64,000 bases of DNA, from positions 124,001 through 188,000 of the forward strand of contig NZ_PGSG01000006.1 in the NCBI RefSeq assembly GCF_002843305.1, in the 5' to 3' direction. This DNA is from Streptomyces barkulensis. Its GTDB lineage: Bacteria > Actinomycetota > Actinomycetes > Streptomycetales > Streptomycetaceae. Below the pieces are notes generated by a model that worked only from the letters and a program-made list of their open reading frames with translations, was not told the DNA's origin and searched no databases. A program made the position numbers and the translations under genes. Shown here in pieces: positions 33,300 through 41,941 of this stretch; positions within the stretch are counted from its first letter, which is position 1; each line of letters begins with the position of its first letter.

Positions 33300-34268
33300 T
33301 CAGCGCGGATAGGTACGGGTGGTCAGCACCGTGCCGGCGGCGGGAGACTCCTTGCCGACGCAGTCGGCGTCGATCACATAGGCATCCACCCGGGAACCGT
33401 CGGCCTCATGCGGCAGGACCACGATGTACGCCTGTCGTCCCTCGTAGTCACTCATGCCGACGGCCAGAGGTGTCTCGTCACGGTCGACGCCCTCACGAAC
33501 GCACAGCGGCATGGTGGTCGTGGACGTGCCCGGGGACTCGGGGCTTGCCTTGAGGCTGAAGTCGGGAGAACCGGGATCCGTCTTTTTCAGGCTCCCTTGA
33601 CCCTCCTGCTCCCGCTTCCCCGATTCGCTGCCGGCCAGCAGGGACCGTACGCGTGCCTCCAGCGCCTGATCACTCCGGTCGCTTTCCGCACCGGCGTCTG
33701 CGGCCACACCCTTGTCCGTGCCTCCGGAGAAGTCTGCTCCCACGCCTGGAAGGAAGACCGTGCCGAGGGTGAGAAGGGCTGCCGCACCCGCGGTGCCGAG
33801 CAGGGCGGTGCCCCAGCGGCGCGGCCGCCTGCTGCCGGCCCTGCCCGGGCCTCCGGCGCCTCGCGGTCGCCCTGCCGGGCGATCGGTAGACCGGCCCGTG
33901 GGCCGAATGGAGCGGGTCGTTTCACGTGAAACAGCGGTCGGTGTATCCGCAGAAGAGGCCGAGGGGGAAGCACCCCGGGTCTCATCGCCGGAGGGAGCGG
34001 AGGCGCTGAGCAGGGCCTCGGCGGCCAGCGCGGCGTCGATACGGCCCGCCACATCGGACGGCATCGGGGCCGGCTCCGGAAGGGTGCCCAGCGTGTCGCG
34101 GATCTCATCCAGGGAGGCCCGTACGTCTGCGCACAGCGCGCAGCCCGACAGATGGGCGCGTACATCGGCCGAGCGTTCCGGGGGGAGCAGCCCCTCGGTG
34201 AAGTCGGAGATCTCGTCGACCTCGGGATGCCCGTCAGCGCCGAACGACGTGGAAGACATGGACGTCAT
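33300..34268 (-). CDS. rsmA: Zinc-finger (zf-HC2) anti-sigma factor for SigM
   Basis: 322 residues: an N-terminal zf-HC2 motif H-x3-C-x2-C (HLSGCALC, about 40-47), a Pro/Arg/Ser-rich linker, a membrane helix at about 152-170 (ALLGTAGAAALLTLGTVFL) and a large outside domain. This is the usual layout of ECF anti-sigma factors. It overlaps the sigM stop by four bases (ATGA). A parS at 33919-33932 is embedded in the linker. The symbol is by position and homology to mycobacterial RsmA, so moderate. Confidence 0.85.
   Translation of the reverse strand: MTSMSSTSFGADGHPEVDEISDFTEGLLPPERSADVRAHLSGCALCADVRASLDEIRDTLGTLPEPAPMPSDVAGRIDAALAAEALLSASAPSGDETRGASPSASSADTPTAVSRETTRSIRPTGRSTDRPAGRPRGAGGPGRAGSRRPRRWGTALLGTAGAAALLTLGTVFLPGVGADFSGGTDKGVAADAGAESDRSDQALEARVRSLLAGSESGKREQEGQGSLKKTDPGSPDFSLKASPESPGTSTTTMPLCVREGVDRDETPLAVGMSDYEGRQAYIVVLPHEADGSRVDAYVIDADCVGKESPAAGTVLTTRTYPR
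33919..33932. other. parS: parS site 4 (inside anti-sigma gene)
   Basis: A perfect GTTTCACGTGAAAC, read as VSRET in the disordered linker of the anti-sigma factor, as in parA and parB. Confidence 0.9.
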
Positions 34269-35008
34269 GCGTGCTCACCTCCGCCCTTCACGGCCCCGGT
34301 GCCTGGTTTCCCTCTTGCCGGTGGGACGGGTGCCCCCTGTGTCCGGTTCCTTCTGCCGGCGCCCGCCCGGGTCCCCGCAGCCGGACCCTCCGAGCGTAGA
34401 TGGCCGACCAATGGCAGCAGTCGGGCTCTGCCGCGGGCGCAGCGGCTCTTGACGGTTCCGACGGCGACATTGAGGATGCGGGCCGCCTCGGCGACCGGAT
34501 AGCCCTGCATATCGACGAGGACGAGCGCCGCCCGCTGCTCCGGCGGCAATTGGGAGAGCGCGGCGATGAGCTGGCGGTGAAGGTCCTGGCGCTCGGCGGG
34601 CACGGCGGCGGACTCGTGCGGCTCCAGGAGTTGTTCCAGGCGCTCGGGCTCGGCGATGGGCGAGGTGCGGCGGCTGGCCGCCTTGCGTGCGCGGTCCAGA
34701 CAGGCGTTCACGGTGATGCGGTGCAGCCAGGTGGTGACCGCGGACCGCCCCTGGAAGGTGTGGGCGCTTCGGTAAGCGGAGACAAAGGCGTCCTGGACGG
34801 CGTCGGCGGCTTCCTCCCGGTCCCTCAGAACGCGCAGGGCCACGGCCCAGAGCCGGTCGCGATGACGGCGCACGATCTCACCGAAGGCCTGTGGATCGCC
34901 GGCGACATGGCGGGCGAGGAGCTCCCTGTCGTCGACTCTGTCCGCGTCATCGGAGCCGCTCGTTCTCCCGGCACCGTCGACGGCGCCACCCGTCACCTCG
35001 TCGCCCAC
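34265..35008 (-). CDS. sigM: ECF RNA polymerase sigma factor SigM
   Basis: 247 residues. Region 2 has AVQDAFVSAYRSAHTFQGRSAVTTWLHRITVNAC, typical of ECF sigma factors. Region 4 carries LPPEQRAALVLVDMQGYPVAEAARILNVAVGTVKSRCARGR. There is no region 3. The N-terminus and C-terminus are variable. With the linked anti-sigma gene and trxBA it reproduces the mycobacterial sigM-rsmA-trxB-trxC order. Its promoter targets cannot be derived here. Confidence 0.92.
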   Translation of the reverse strand: MGDEVTGGAVDGAGRTSGSDDADRVDDRELLARHVAGDPQAFGEIVRRHRDRLWAVALRVLRDREEAADAVQDAFVSAYRSAHTFQGRSAVTTWLHRITVNACLDRARKAASRRTSPIAEPERLEQLLEPHESAAVPAERQDLHRQLIAALSQLPPEQRAALVLVDMQGYPVAEAARILNVAVGTVKSRCARGRARLLPLVGHLRSEGPAAGTRAGAGRRNRTQGAPVPPARGKPGTGAVKGGGEHA

Positions 35009-35051
35009 CAGCCGGTCCCCTCCTCAGTCCGCTGTATCCACGGGCGGCAGG

Positions 35052-36809
35052 TCAGCTGAGGACCTCGACCTCCGTGATGCGGCCACGGTAGTTGCCTTCC
35101 TCCGTCAGGGGGAGTTCGGTGAGCCACACCAGAACGTAGCGCGTCCTGATCGGCTTCTTGGCCTTGAGCTCCACTTTGGTTCCGGAACCGCTGCTGACCT
35201 TGCTGAAGCCGTTCAGCGAGCCGGGCATCCGCGCGGTGTCCTCGTCCGTCGCCAGGAAATCGACGGAGGTACCGCCCTTGAAACCGACCTTGACGGTGCT
35301 GATCTGCCGGGCCTCGCCCAGGTCGAGGATCAGACCCACGCCGTCCTTGAGATTCCCGAACTTCGCGCTGTTGTAATACATGGTCTGCCAGAAGGTTCCG
35401 GCGTCGCCGTCGATCGCGTTGCCCACCTGGCCGCTGTTCTCGGTGGGGTCGCCACCGAACGGGTCGAAGTCCTTGGCGAGGGAGATCTCGACCGGCTTGC
35501 CCGTGGGAGCGGTCTCCGGCTGCTTCTGCTGCTCGATCTCGCTCTGCCCCGGGTCCGGCGCCGGGGGCTCGCCGCCCTTCAGGAGGGTGTCGGCCAGTTG
35601 CCAGCTTCCCAGTCCCAGTGCGGCGATGAGCAGAGCGGATACGCCCCACTTCAGCAGCCTGCCGGCGCGGCCGGGCAGCGCGGGGGGCGCCGGCGCCGTC
35701 GTCACGGTGGGCGCGCCTGCGGGCCCCGCGGGAGGACGGGGCACGGGACCGCCGTAGACCCCCTGCCGGTAACCGGGGCCCTGGTACGGCGGCGGAGCGG
35801 TGAACTCGGGCTCGGGCGGCCGGATACGCGGCAGCGCGGCGATCGCCTTGGCCAGCTCCTCGGGGGTGGTGCAGGGCTGTTCCTGGCGGGAGGCGGTGGC
35901 GCCGTCGTTGACCATCGCGCGCATGGCCAGCTCGGAGAGCCCGCGGTGCACCCCGGCGCGTACCTGGTCCGGGGGGACGAGGGAGTCGCCGGTCAGCTCG
36001 GCCATGCCGCCGAGGCCGTAGGCGTCCTCGCCGTACGGCCAGCGGTGGGTGAGAGAGGCGTAGAGCAGAGCGCCGATCGCCTCGGTGTCGGTGCGCTGGG
36101 GATGGTCGGAGGTGATGCCGCGCAGGGCGGCGTTCACGGCGAGGCCGCGGATGCGGTACTGGCCGGCGGCGGTGCGCAGGACGCAGCCGGGGGTCAGTCG
36201 CAGATGAGCCAGGCCCTCGCGGTGGGCGGCGGCCATCGCCTGGGTGATCTGGCTGACGAGCTGATAGGCCTCGTGGGTGGGCAGCGGGCCGGAGGCGAGA
36301 AGGGCTGTGAGGGGGGTGGCGTCCGGGAGCCACTCGTGGACGACGTAGACGAGGTCGTTCTCCTCGACCGCGTCCAGTACCTGCACGAAGCGGGGATCGC
36401 CGAGGAGGGCCGCGGAGCGGGCGGCGGCCAGGACCGGTCGGGCGCGGGGGTGGTCGGCCGCGAGGAGATGGACGCCGACGGCGCGGCGCAGTTTCTCGTC
36501 GACGGCTCGCCAACTGCTGAAGCCGTCCAGACGGGTGATGCACTCCTCCAGACGGTAGCGCCGGGCGAGCTTGTGACCGCTGTGCAGCTCGGGCGGCTGC
36601 GGGGTCTGGGAGGGCTCGGGGGCCGATGTCACCGCGTCGGTGGTATCAGGGGCGCCGGAGGCTTCCGCCGTTGCGCTGTCATCGCCGTCGTGGTCCGTGG
36701 AACCGTCGGCCGTGGCCCGCTCGACAGCGGCGGTCGGCGGCTTGTTCCCGCCGTCCGTCCCGCCGCTTTCGCCGGTCACGTCGACGGCAGCCGTGCTCCG
36801 TTCCGCCAC
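35052..36809 (-). CDS. Pseudokinase membrane protein of the MurJ locus
   Basis: About 585 residues: an N-terminal disordered part, a kinase fold (about 80-330) that lacks the ATP lysine, HRD (HLRLTPG instead) and DFG (IRGLA), a Pro-rich linker, a membrane helix (about 385-405, LLKWGVSALLIAALGLGSW), and an extracellular discoidin/jelly-roll-like domain ending VEVLS. I start it at GTG 36809 after GGGAGGCGGGAG. In mycobacteria the same pseudokinase-helix-outside domain is fused to MviN and recruits FhaA; here it is a separate gene next to murJ. Confidence 0.85.
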   Translation of the reverse strand: MAERSTAAVDVTGESGGTDGGNKPPTAAVERATADGSTDHDGDDSATAEASGAPDTTDAVTSAPEPSQTPQPPELHSGHKLARRYRLEECITRLDGFSSWRAVDEKLRRAVGVHLLAADHPRARPVLAAARSAALLGDPRFVQVLDAVEENDLVYVVHEWLPDATPLTALLASGPLPTHEAYQLVSQITQAMAAAHREGLAHLRLTPGCVLRTAAGQYRIRGLAVNAALRGITSDHPQRTDTEAIGALLYASLTHRWPYGEDAYGLGGMAELTGDSLVPPDQVRAGVHRGLSELAMRAMVNDGATASRQEQPCTTPEELAKAIAALPRIRPPEPEFTAPPPYQGPGYRQGVYGGPVPRPPAGPAGAPTVTTAPAPPALPGRAGRLLKWGVSALLIAALGLGSWQLADTLLKGGEPPAPDPGQSEIEQQKQPETAPTGKPVEISLAKDFDPFGGDPTENSGQVGNAIDGDAGTFWQTMYYNSAKFGNLKDGVGLILDLGEARQISTVKVGFKGGTSVDFLATDEDTARMPGSLNGFSKVSSGSGTKVELKAKKPIRTRYVLVWLTELPLTEEGNYRGRITEVEVLS

Positions 36810-36939
36810 CGTCGCTCCCGCCTCCCCATTCGTTACAGCCTGTTTCCCGACACAGCCAGAGACAATTGTGCCCACAGTCCGCCGCTGTGCACGACACACG
36901 GGTGGGGCCGAAGGTTGTGCGACCGGCCTCGGAGGGCCG

Positions 36940-39195
36940 TCAGCGGCCGAGCTTCGCGCGGACCATGCCCATCATGGCGGTCAGTTCCTCCACCCGCATA
37001 CGCCGGGCCGCCAGAACGAAGACCGCGCCCAGCACCAGGCCGCCCGCGGCCAGGGCCGCGGCACCGCTGACGAAGCCGGGGCCGAGGGCCCGGACGATGA
37101 AGTAGGCGACCGTGCCGCCGGCCAGGGCGGCCGGGACGCCGGCGCCGCAGAGCCTGGCGTAGGCGCGCACGATGCGGGGGCCGTCCAGATCGCCGCCCAG
37201 CTTCCTGCTCAGCCGCTTCCAGGCGACGCCGACGCCCACGGCGTAGGCGAGACCGTAGGCGGCGGCCATACCGGCGACCGCCCAGTGGCTGGGCAGCAGA
37301 AGGAAGGCCAGAACGGAGCCCGCGGCGTTGCAGGCGGCCACGATCACCGTGTTGTAGAAGGGGGTGCGGGTGTCCTCGTATGCGTAGAAGCCGCGCAGGA
37401 CCACGTACTGCACGGAGTAGGGGATCAGTCCGAGGCCGAAGGCCATCAGGATGTAACCCATCGAGGTGGCCGCGTCGACGGTCGCGGAGGAGTACATCAG
37501 CAGGCACATCGGCACGCCGAGGGCCACGAAGGCGAAGGACACGGGCACGATGGCGACGGCCGAGGTACGCAGTCCGTGCGAGATGTCGTCGCGGACGGCG
37601 GCCGGATCACCGTCGTGGGCGGCGCGGGAGATCCTCGGCAGCAGGGCGGCCATCACCGAGACGGTGATGATGGCCTGCGGCATCTGCCAGATCAGCTGGG
37701 CGTTGCTGTAGCCGAGGATGCCGGTGCCCGGGTGGCCGTCGGCGTCGGCGGCCTTGCCGGCCCAGGTGGCGAGCTGAGTGACGACCAGGACGCCCGCCTG
37801 GTTGGCCAGGACGAACAGGAAGGTCCACTTGGCGAGGCGGGCGGCCTTGCCCAGGCCGTGGCCGCGCCAGTCGAAGCGCGGGCGGACACGGAAACCGGTG
37901 GCGCGCAGGTAGGGGATCATCGCCAGGGACTGGACGACCAGCCCCAGCAGGGTGCCGACGCCGAGCAGCCGGACGCCCTCCGGCGGGATCGTCTCCACAC
38001 TCATCCCGGAAGTGCGGGCCGTGCCGTACACCCAGATGAAGAGACCGAACGTGGTGATGATGACGATGTTGTTCAGGACGGGGGTCCACATCATCGCGCC
38101 GAAGCGGCCCCGGGCGTTGAGGATCTGGCCCATGACGACGTGGACGCCCATGAAGAAGATCGTGGGCAGGCAGTAGCGGGCGAAGGTGACCGCCACGTTG
38201 TTGGCGGCCGGGTCGTCGGCGATCTGCACGGACAGTGCCCGCACCAGCAGCGGCGCACCCAGCACCGTGAGGGCGACCAGGCCGCCGAGGACGACCATGA
38301 CCAGGGTGAGGAGACGGTTGGCGTATGCCTCACCGCCGTCCTCGTCGTTCTTCATGGCGCGTACGAGCTGCGGCACGAAGACGGAGTTCAGACCGCCGCC
38401 GATGGACAGGATGTAGATCATCGTCGGCAGTGTGTACGCCACGGTGTAGGCGTCGCCGAGGAGTGCGGCGCCGAGCGCTGCGGTGATCACCAGGGTGCGG
38501 ACGAAGCCCGTGAGCCGGGAGACCATCGTGCCCGCGGCCATGATGGCGCTGGACTTCAGTATGCCGCCGCCCCGGCGGGCGGACTTGCCCGCCGCCTCGG
38601 GAAGCGGTTCCGCGGCGGTGTCTTCCGGTGCCGGTGCCGGTGCCGCCTGCGGTGGCGGTGGCGGCGGTGGGGACTGTGGTCCGGAGACGGCGGGGGACGG
38701 AGGCTGCTGCGGGCCGGGCTGCGGGGGCTGCCCGTAGGACTCCTGCGGTCCGTAGGGGCTCTGGGCTCCGGGAGCCGCCTGCGGCGCGTACGGATCCTGT
38801 GGTGCGTACGGCCCCGAGGGCTGCCCCTGCTCGTACGGCCGCCCCTGCTCGTACGGCTCTCCCTGCGGCCCGGCCGGCGGGTACTGCCGGTGCTCCTGGG
38901 ACGGGGACGCCTGCTGGTCGTGGAAGAGGTGTGCGAAGGCGTCGTCGCGGGCGTGCCCCCCGCTCTCCCGCGCCCCTGCGTCCAGCAGGTCGTCCACGCC
39001 CGTGAAGCGCACGGTCGCCGAGTCGCCGCCCCGCCCCGGCTGCCCGTGGGCGCCGTGAGGGGCGGGCCGGGAGGTGTTCCGGCCGTACGGGTACTGCCGG
39101 TACGGGTACCGCTCCTGCGCGTCCTGGCCGCCCGGAACGGCCGGCTCCCCACCGCCGGGCGCATCACCGCGGTCACGGTCGTACGGCGCGTTCAT
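36940..39195 (-). CDS. murJ: Lipid II flippase MurJ (MviN)
   Basis: 751 residues. A disordered cytosolic N-terminus of about 200 residues, rich in Tyr, Gln, Pro and Gly (PYEQGRPYEQGQPSG, YAPQDPYAPQ), precedes the MurJ core starting SSAIMAAGTMVSRLTGFVRTLVI, with about 14 helices. MurJ moves lipid II across the membrane for peptidoglycan synthesis. Its reading unit continues to the pseudokinase. The extension is longer than in most bacteria. Confidence 0.95.
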   Translation of the reverse strand: MNAPYDRDRGDAPGGGEPAVPGGQDAQERYPYRQYPYGRNTSRPAPHGAHGQPGRGGDSATVRFTGVDDLLDAGARESGGHARDDAFAHLFHDQQASPSQEHRQYPPAGPQGEPYEQGRPYEQGQPSGPYAPQDPYAPQAAPGAQSPYGPQESYGQPPQPGPQQPPSPAVSGPQSPPPPPPPQAAPAPAPEDTAAEPLPEAAGKSARRGGGILKSSAIMAAGTMVSRLTGFVRTLVITAALGAALLGDAYTVAYTLPTMIYILSIGGGLNSVFVPQLVRAMKNDEDGGEAYANRLLTLVMVVLGGLVALTVLGAPLLVRALSVQIADDPAANNVAVTFARYCLPTIFFMGVHVVMGQILNARGRFGAMMWTPVLNNIVIITTFGLFIWVYGTARTSGMSVETIPPEGVRLLGVGTLLGLVVQSLAMIPYLRATGFRVRPRFDWRGHGLGKAARLAKWTFLFVLANQAGVLVVTQLATWAGKAADADGHPGTGILGYSNAQLIWQMPQAIITVSVMAALLPRISRAAHDGDPAAVRDDISHGLRTSAVAIVPVSFAFVALGVPMCLLMYSSATVDAATSMGYILMAFGLGLIPYSVQYVVLRGFYAYEDTRTPFYNTVIVAACNAAGSVLAFLLLPSHWAVAGMAAAYGLAYAVGVGVAWKRLSRKLGGDLDGPRIVRAYARLCGAGVPAALAGGTVAYFIVRALGPGFVSGAAALAAGGLVLGAVFVLAARRMRVEELTAMMGMVRAKLGR

Positions 39196-39250
39196 CGCTG
39201 CAACCCCACCTCATCGTCCGCGGCCGTCTTCCCCGGCCCCGACAGCTCGC

Positions 39251-41677
39251 TCAACGCTCCACCTTCTCACCCGCACCGGAGGGGTCGCGACGTCCGGCTC
39301 CGGTGTTCCCGGCGGGGTCACCCGCCTGCCCGCCCCCGGCCTCCGCGGCGGGCCTTCCGCCGGCCTCCGCGGCTCCCGCGGACTCCTCCGGCTCCCCCCG
39401 CTCCTCCGGTCCGTCCGCATGCCGCACCAGGGGGGCGTCCGGGTCCGGCTGTTCGCCGATGCGCTTGCGCTGGGTGTACATCCGCACCCCGGCCAGCACC
39501 ACGAGAAGGACTCCGCCGGAGATCACCAGCATCACCGCGGAGGTGATCTCGGTGACCTCCACCTGGAACCTCATCGCCTCGCCCCAGGGATCGCCGTCCT
39601 CGGTGTAGAGCCGGGCCTCGACCCAGGTGCGGCCGTTGGCCTTGGCGGTGGTGGGGACCTTCACCGACTGGCTGTGCCCGCCCTCCACCGTGACCGGCTG
39701 TGCCTCGCCGACGTCCAGGCCGATCCGGCGTCCGGAGACCAGCCGCAGCTCCAGGTTCTCCACGTCCTGGAGGAGCTTGTTCTGCACGGTCACCGGAATG
39801 GTGGCGCTGCGGCCGGACAGCTTCATGTCCGACTTCTCGATCAGCCGGACACCGCCCGTCAGCTCCTCCAGGTAGTCGCCCACCGAGTCCCGGTACTCCG
39901 CCGCCGCCTCGCGGTCACCGCGCCAGGAGACGGACATCGAGCGGTGGAGTGCGCTGTTGAAGGGCGTCTCCACCCGGGCCGGCTCGGACAGGATGCTCTT
40001 GAAGTCGCCCAGGGTGTTCCGGATGGCACGGATCTCCTCGAAGGACTCGGTCCGCAGCTCCCGTTTGCGCAGCGAGTCCGGGTAGGAGCCCTGCCCCGGC
40101 ACCTTCCGGCCGGCCCGCGGATCCGGATCGGCTTCCGCGGCCTCGGCCAGGCTCACGAACTCAGCCCAGCGCCCGTCGAGTTGGAGTGTGTCGAGTGCGT
40201 CGGCCATCGCCTGGGCCTGGCTGACGGTGGGCATCCGCTGGGGGGTCACCACGATGCTGCGTTGCCGGCCCGGCTGCTGCGCGGTGATCGACTGGGTGTG
40301 GGCCAGGAATCGCTGTACGGCCCGCGTGGAGCCGTCGGCCCGGGTCATGTCCCCCCGGAACAGTTTCGACAGCCGGGCGTCCGCCACGATCGCGGTGGTG
40401 CCGCCGCCGATCGGCCGGGCGGCGGTGGGGGTGTGGTTCAGGGAGGCGGGTTCGCGCATGCTGTCGCTGCGGGCGATGACGTTGTGGGCGCCCGCAGAGG
40501 TGGCCACGGAGACGATGGAGGGGTCTACGGCGCCCTCCACCGGCCAGGCGAAGTCGGTGCTGGGCTCGGTGAGCAGGGTGGTCTCCACCGTCATCCGGCC
40601 CAGTTCGGTGGCCGGCCCCAGGTGGCTGAGCGCGCCGGAGACCTTCTTGCCCCGGTGGGCGAGGGAGGCGAGATCCGGGTCGCCGAAGGGCAGGGCCACG
40701 ACCTCCCCGTCCTCCACCGCCTGCCGCAGCTCGTGCAGCCACCGCCGGGCGTCGGCCTGGCCCTTTCCGGCGACCTCCCGGCCGTCCTCGGTCAGCACCT
40801 TGTAGTTGTTGGTCATCGCCTCCACGGATGCGAGCAGATCCGGGTCGACCACCCAGGTGACCGGCAGCTTGCTGCCCAGGGCGACCATCTGCTGGAGCCG
40901 CCCGCCGGGCGCGATCTCGGCTTCGAGGTCGTCGTCCTCGAACACCGGAATCCGCCGCCGGTCCCCGGACTCGGTGCGGGCCGTGACGTGGGTGGAGGAG
41001 ATCAGCGGCCACAGGAAGGTCAGCTGTGTGGCCTGCTCGGGCGCGGAAGGCTGCCACGGCAGGATGGCCCGCTCGATGCCCAGGACGCGTCCGTACGCCT
41101 CGTCGGCCATCCGGCCCGACAGCGACACACCGAGCTGGTACACCCCGGGCTCGTCGAACGGCAGCTTGTCGGCCGGCACGCTCAGGGTGAAGGAGAAGCC
41201 GGCTCCCGGGGGGAGGTCACCGATCTTCACGGTGCCCTTGCCGCCGATCTCCTCTCCGTCGACCCCGGGCACGTAGGCGGTGCGCGAGTCGGCGCGGTCG
41301 ATCGCGCTGCGTGTGGTCAGCCGGGTGCCGGGGCGCAGCGCTACCTTGGCCTCGGTGATGTCGGACGAGGTTCTGTTGCTGACGCGGCCGGAGACGGTGA
41401 CCGTGTCACCCTTGCCCGGAACCGAGGGGGTGAGCCCGGTGATGGAGACCGAGGCCGTACGGGACTCGTCGGCGGTGGGGGTCGCCGGCGCCGCCTGGGC
41501 GGAAGGGACTGAGAACGCGGAGGGGGCCGAGGGCGCGGCGGCGGCCTCGGCAGGGGACTGGGCGGCCACTCCCGCCAGCAGCGGCAGGGAGGCGGCCAGC
41601 ACGGCCGTGCAGCGCACCGCCCATCGGCGACGGGCAGGAGCGAAGGGGGTCCCTGGGGTCTGTGCCGCCTCGGCCAC
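39251..41677 (-). CDS. DUF6049 family secreted membrane protein
   Basis: About 808 residues: a signal sequence near the start (RRWAVRCTAVLAASLPLLAGVAA), beta-rich outside domains (NRTSSDITEAKV and similar), and one C-terminal membrane helix (SAVMLVISGGVLLVVLAGVRMY) with a charged cytosolic tail. I use GTG 41677 (GAGG upstream) over TTG 41734, which has no ribosome site. It corresponds in place to mycobacterial Rv3909 before MviN. The function is unknown, likely envelope-related. Confidence 0.82.
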   Translation of the reverse strand: MAEAAQTPGTPFAPARRRWAVRCTAVLAASLPLLAGVAAQSPAEAAAAPSAPSAFSVPSAQAAPATPTADESRTASVSITGLTPSVPGKGDTVTVSGRVSNRTSSDITEAKVALRPGTRLTTRSAIDRADSRTAYVPGVDGEEIGGKGTVKIGDLPPGAGFSFTLSVPADKLPFDEPGVYQLGVSLSGRMADEAYGRVLGIERAILPWQPSAPEQATQLTFLWPLISSTHVTARTESGDRRRIPVFEDDDLEAEIAPGGRLQQMVALGSKLPVTWVVDPDLLASVEAMTNNYKVLTEDGREVAGKGQADARRWLHELRQAVEDGEVVALPFGDPDLASLAHRGKKVSGALSHLGPATELGRMTVETTLLTEPSTDFAWPVEGAVDPSIVSVATSAGAHNVIARSDSMREPASLNHTPTAARPIGGGTTAIVADARLSKLFRGDMTRADGSTRAVQRFLAHTQSITAQQPGRQRSIVVTPQRMPTVSQAQAMADALDTLQLDGRWAEFVSLAEAAEADPDPRAGRKVPGQGSYPDSLRKRELRTESFEEIRAIRNTLGDFKSILSEPARVETPFNSALHRSMSVSWRGDREAAAEYRDSVGDYLEELTGGVRLIEKSDMKLSGRSATIPVTVQNKLLQDVENLELRLVSGRRIGLDVGEAQPVTVEGGHSQSVKVPTTAKANGRTWVEARLYTEDGDPWGEAMRFQVEVTEITSAVMLVISGGVLLVVLAGVRMYTQRKRIGEQPDPDAPLVRHADGPEERGEPEESAGAAEAGGRPAAEAGGGQAGDPAGNTGAGRRDPSGAGEKVER

Positions 41678-41941
41678 GTGCCTCGTCCATCCTGTCCGCC
41701 GGTCGTCCGTACCGGTGCGCTGCCGATCTGCCAATGGTCTGCCGCTGGCCTGCTACTGGTCTGCCGCTGCTGTGACGCACTCAGATGCTAACGATCCCCG
41801 CCGACCGTGAGTGCCGCGGAGCCGACCATGGGGCCGACTGCGGAACCGACCACGGAACCGACCACGGGCCGGGAGTGGCCGACGGGCCGGGAGAGTAACG
41901 GGGAGGACCGACGGGAGGCAGGCCACGTACCCTGTTCTGCT

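Noticed and set aside
36640..39546. 968-codon plus-strand frame opposite murJ and the pseudokinase
   Set aside because: Antisense shadow of murJ with Gly/Asp-rich nonsense.
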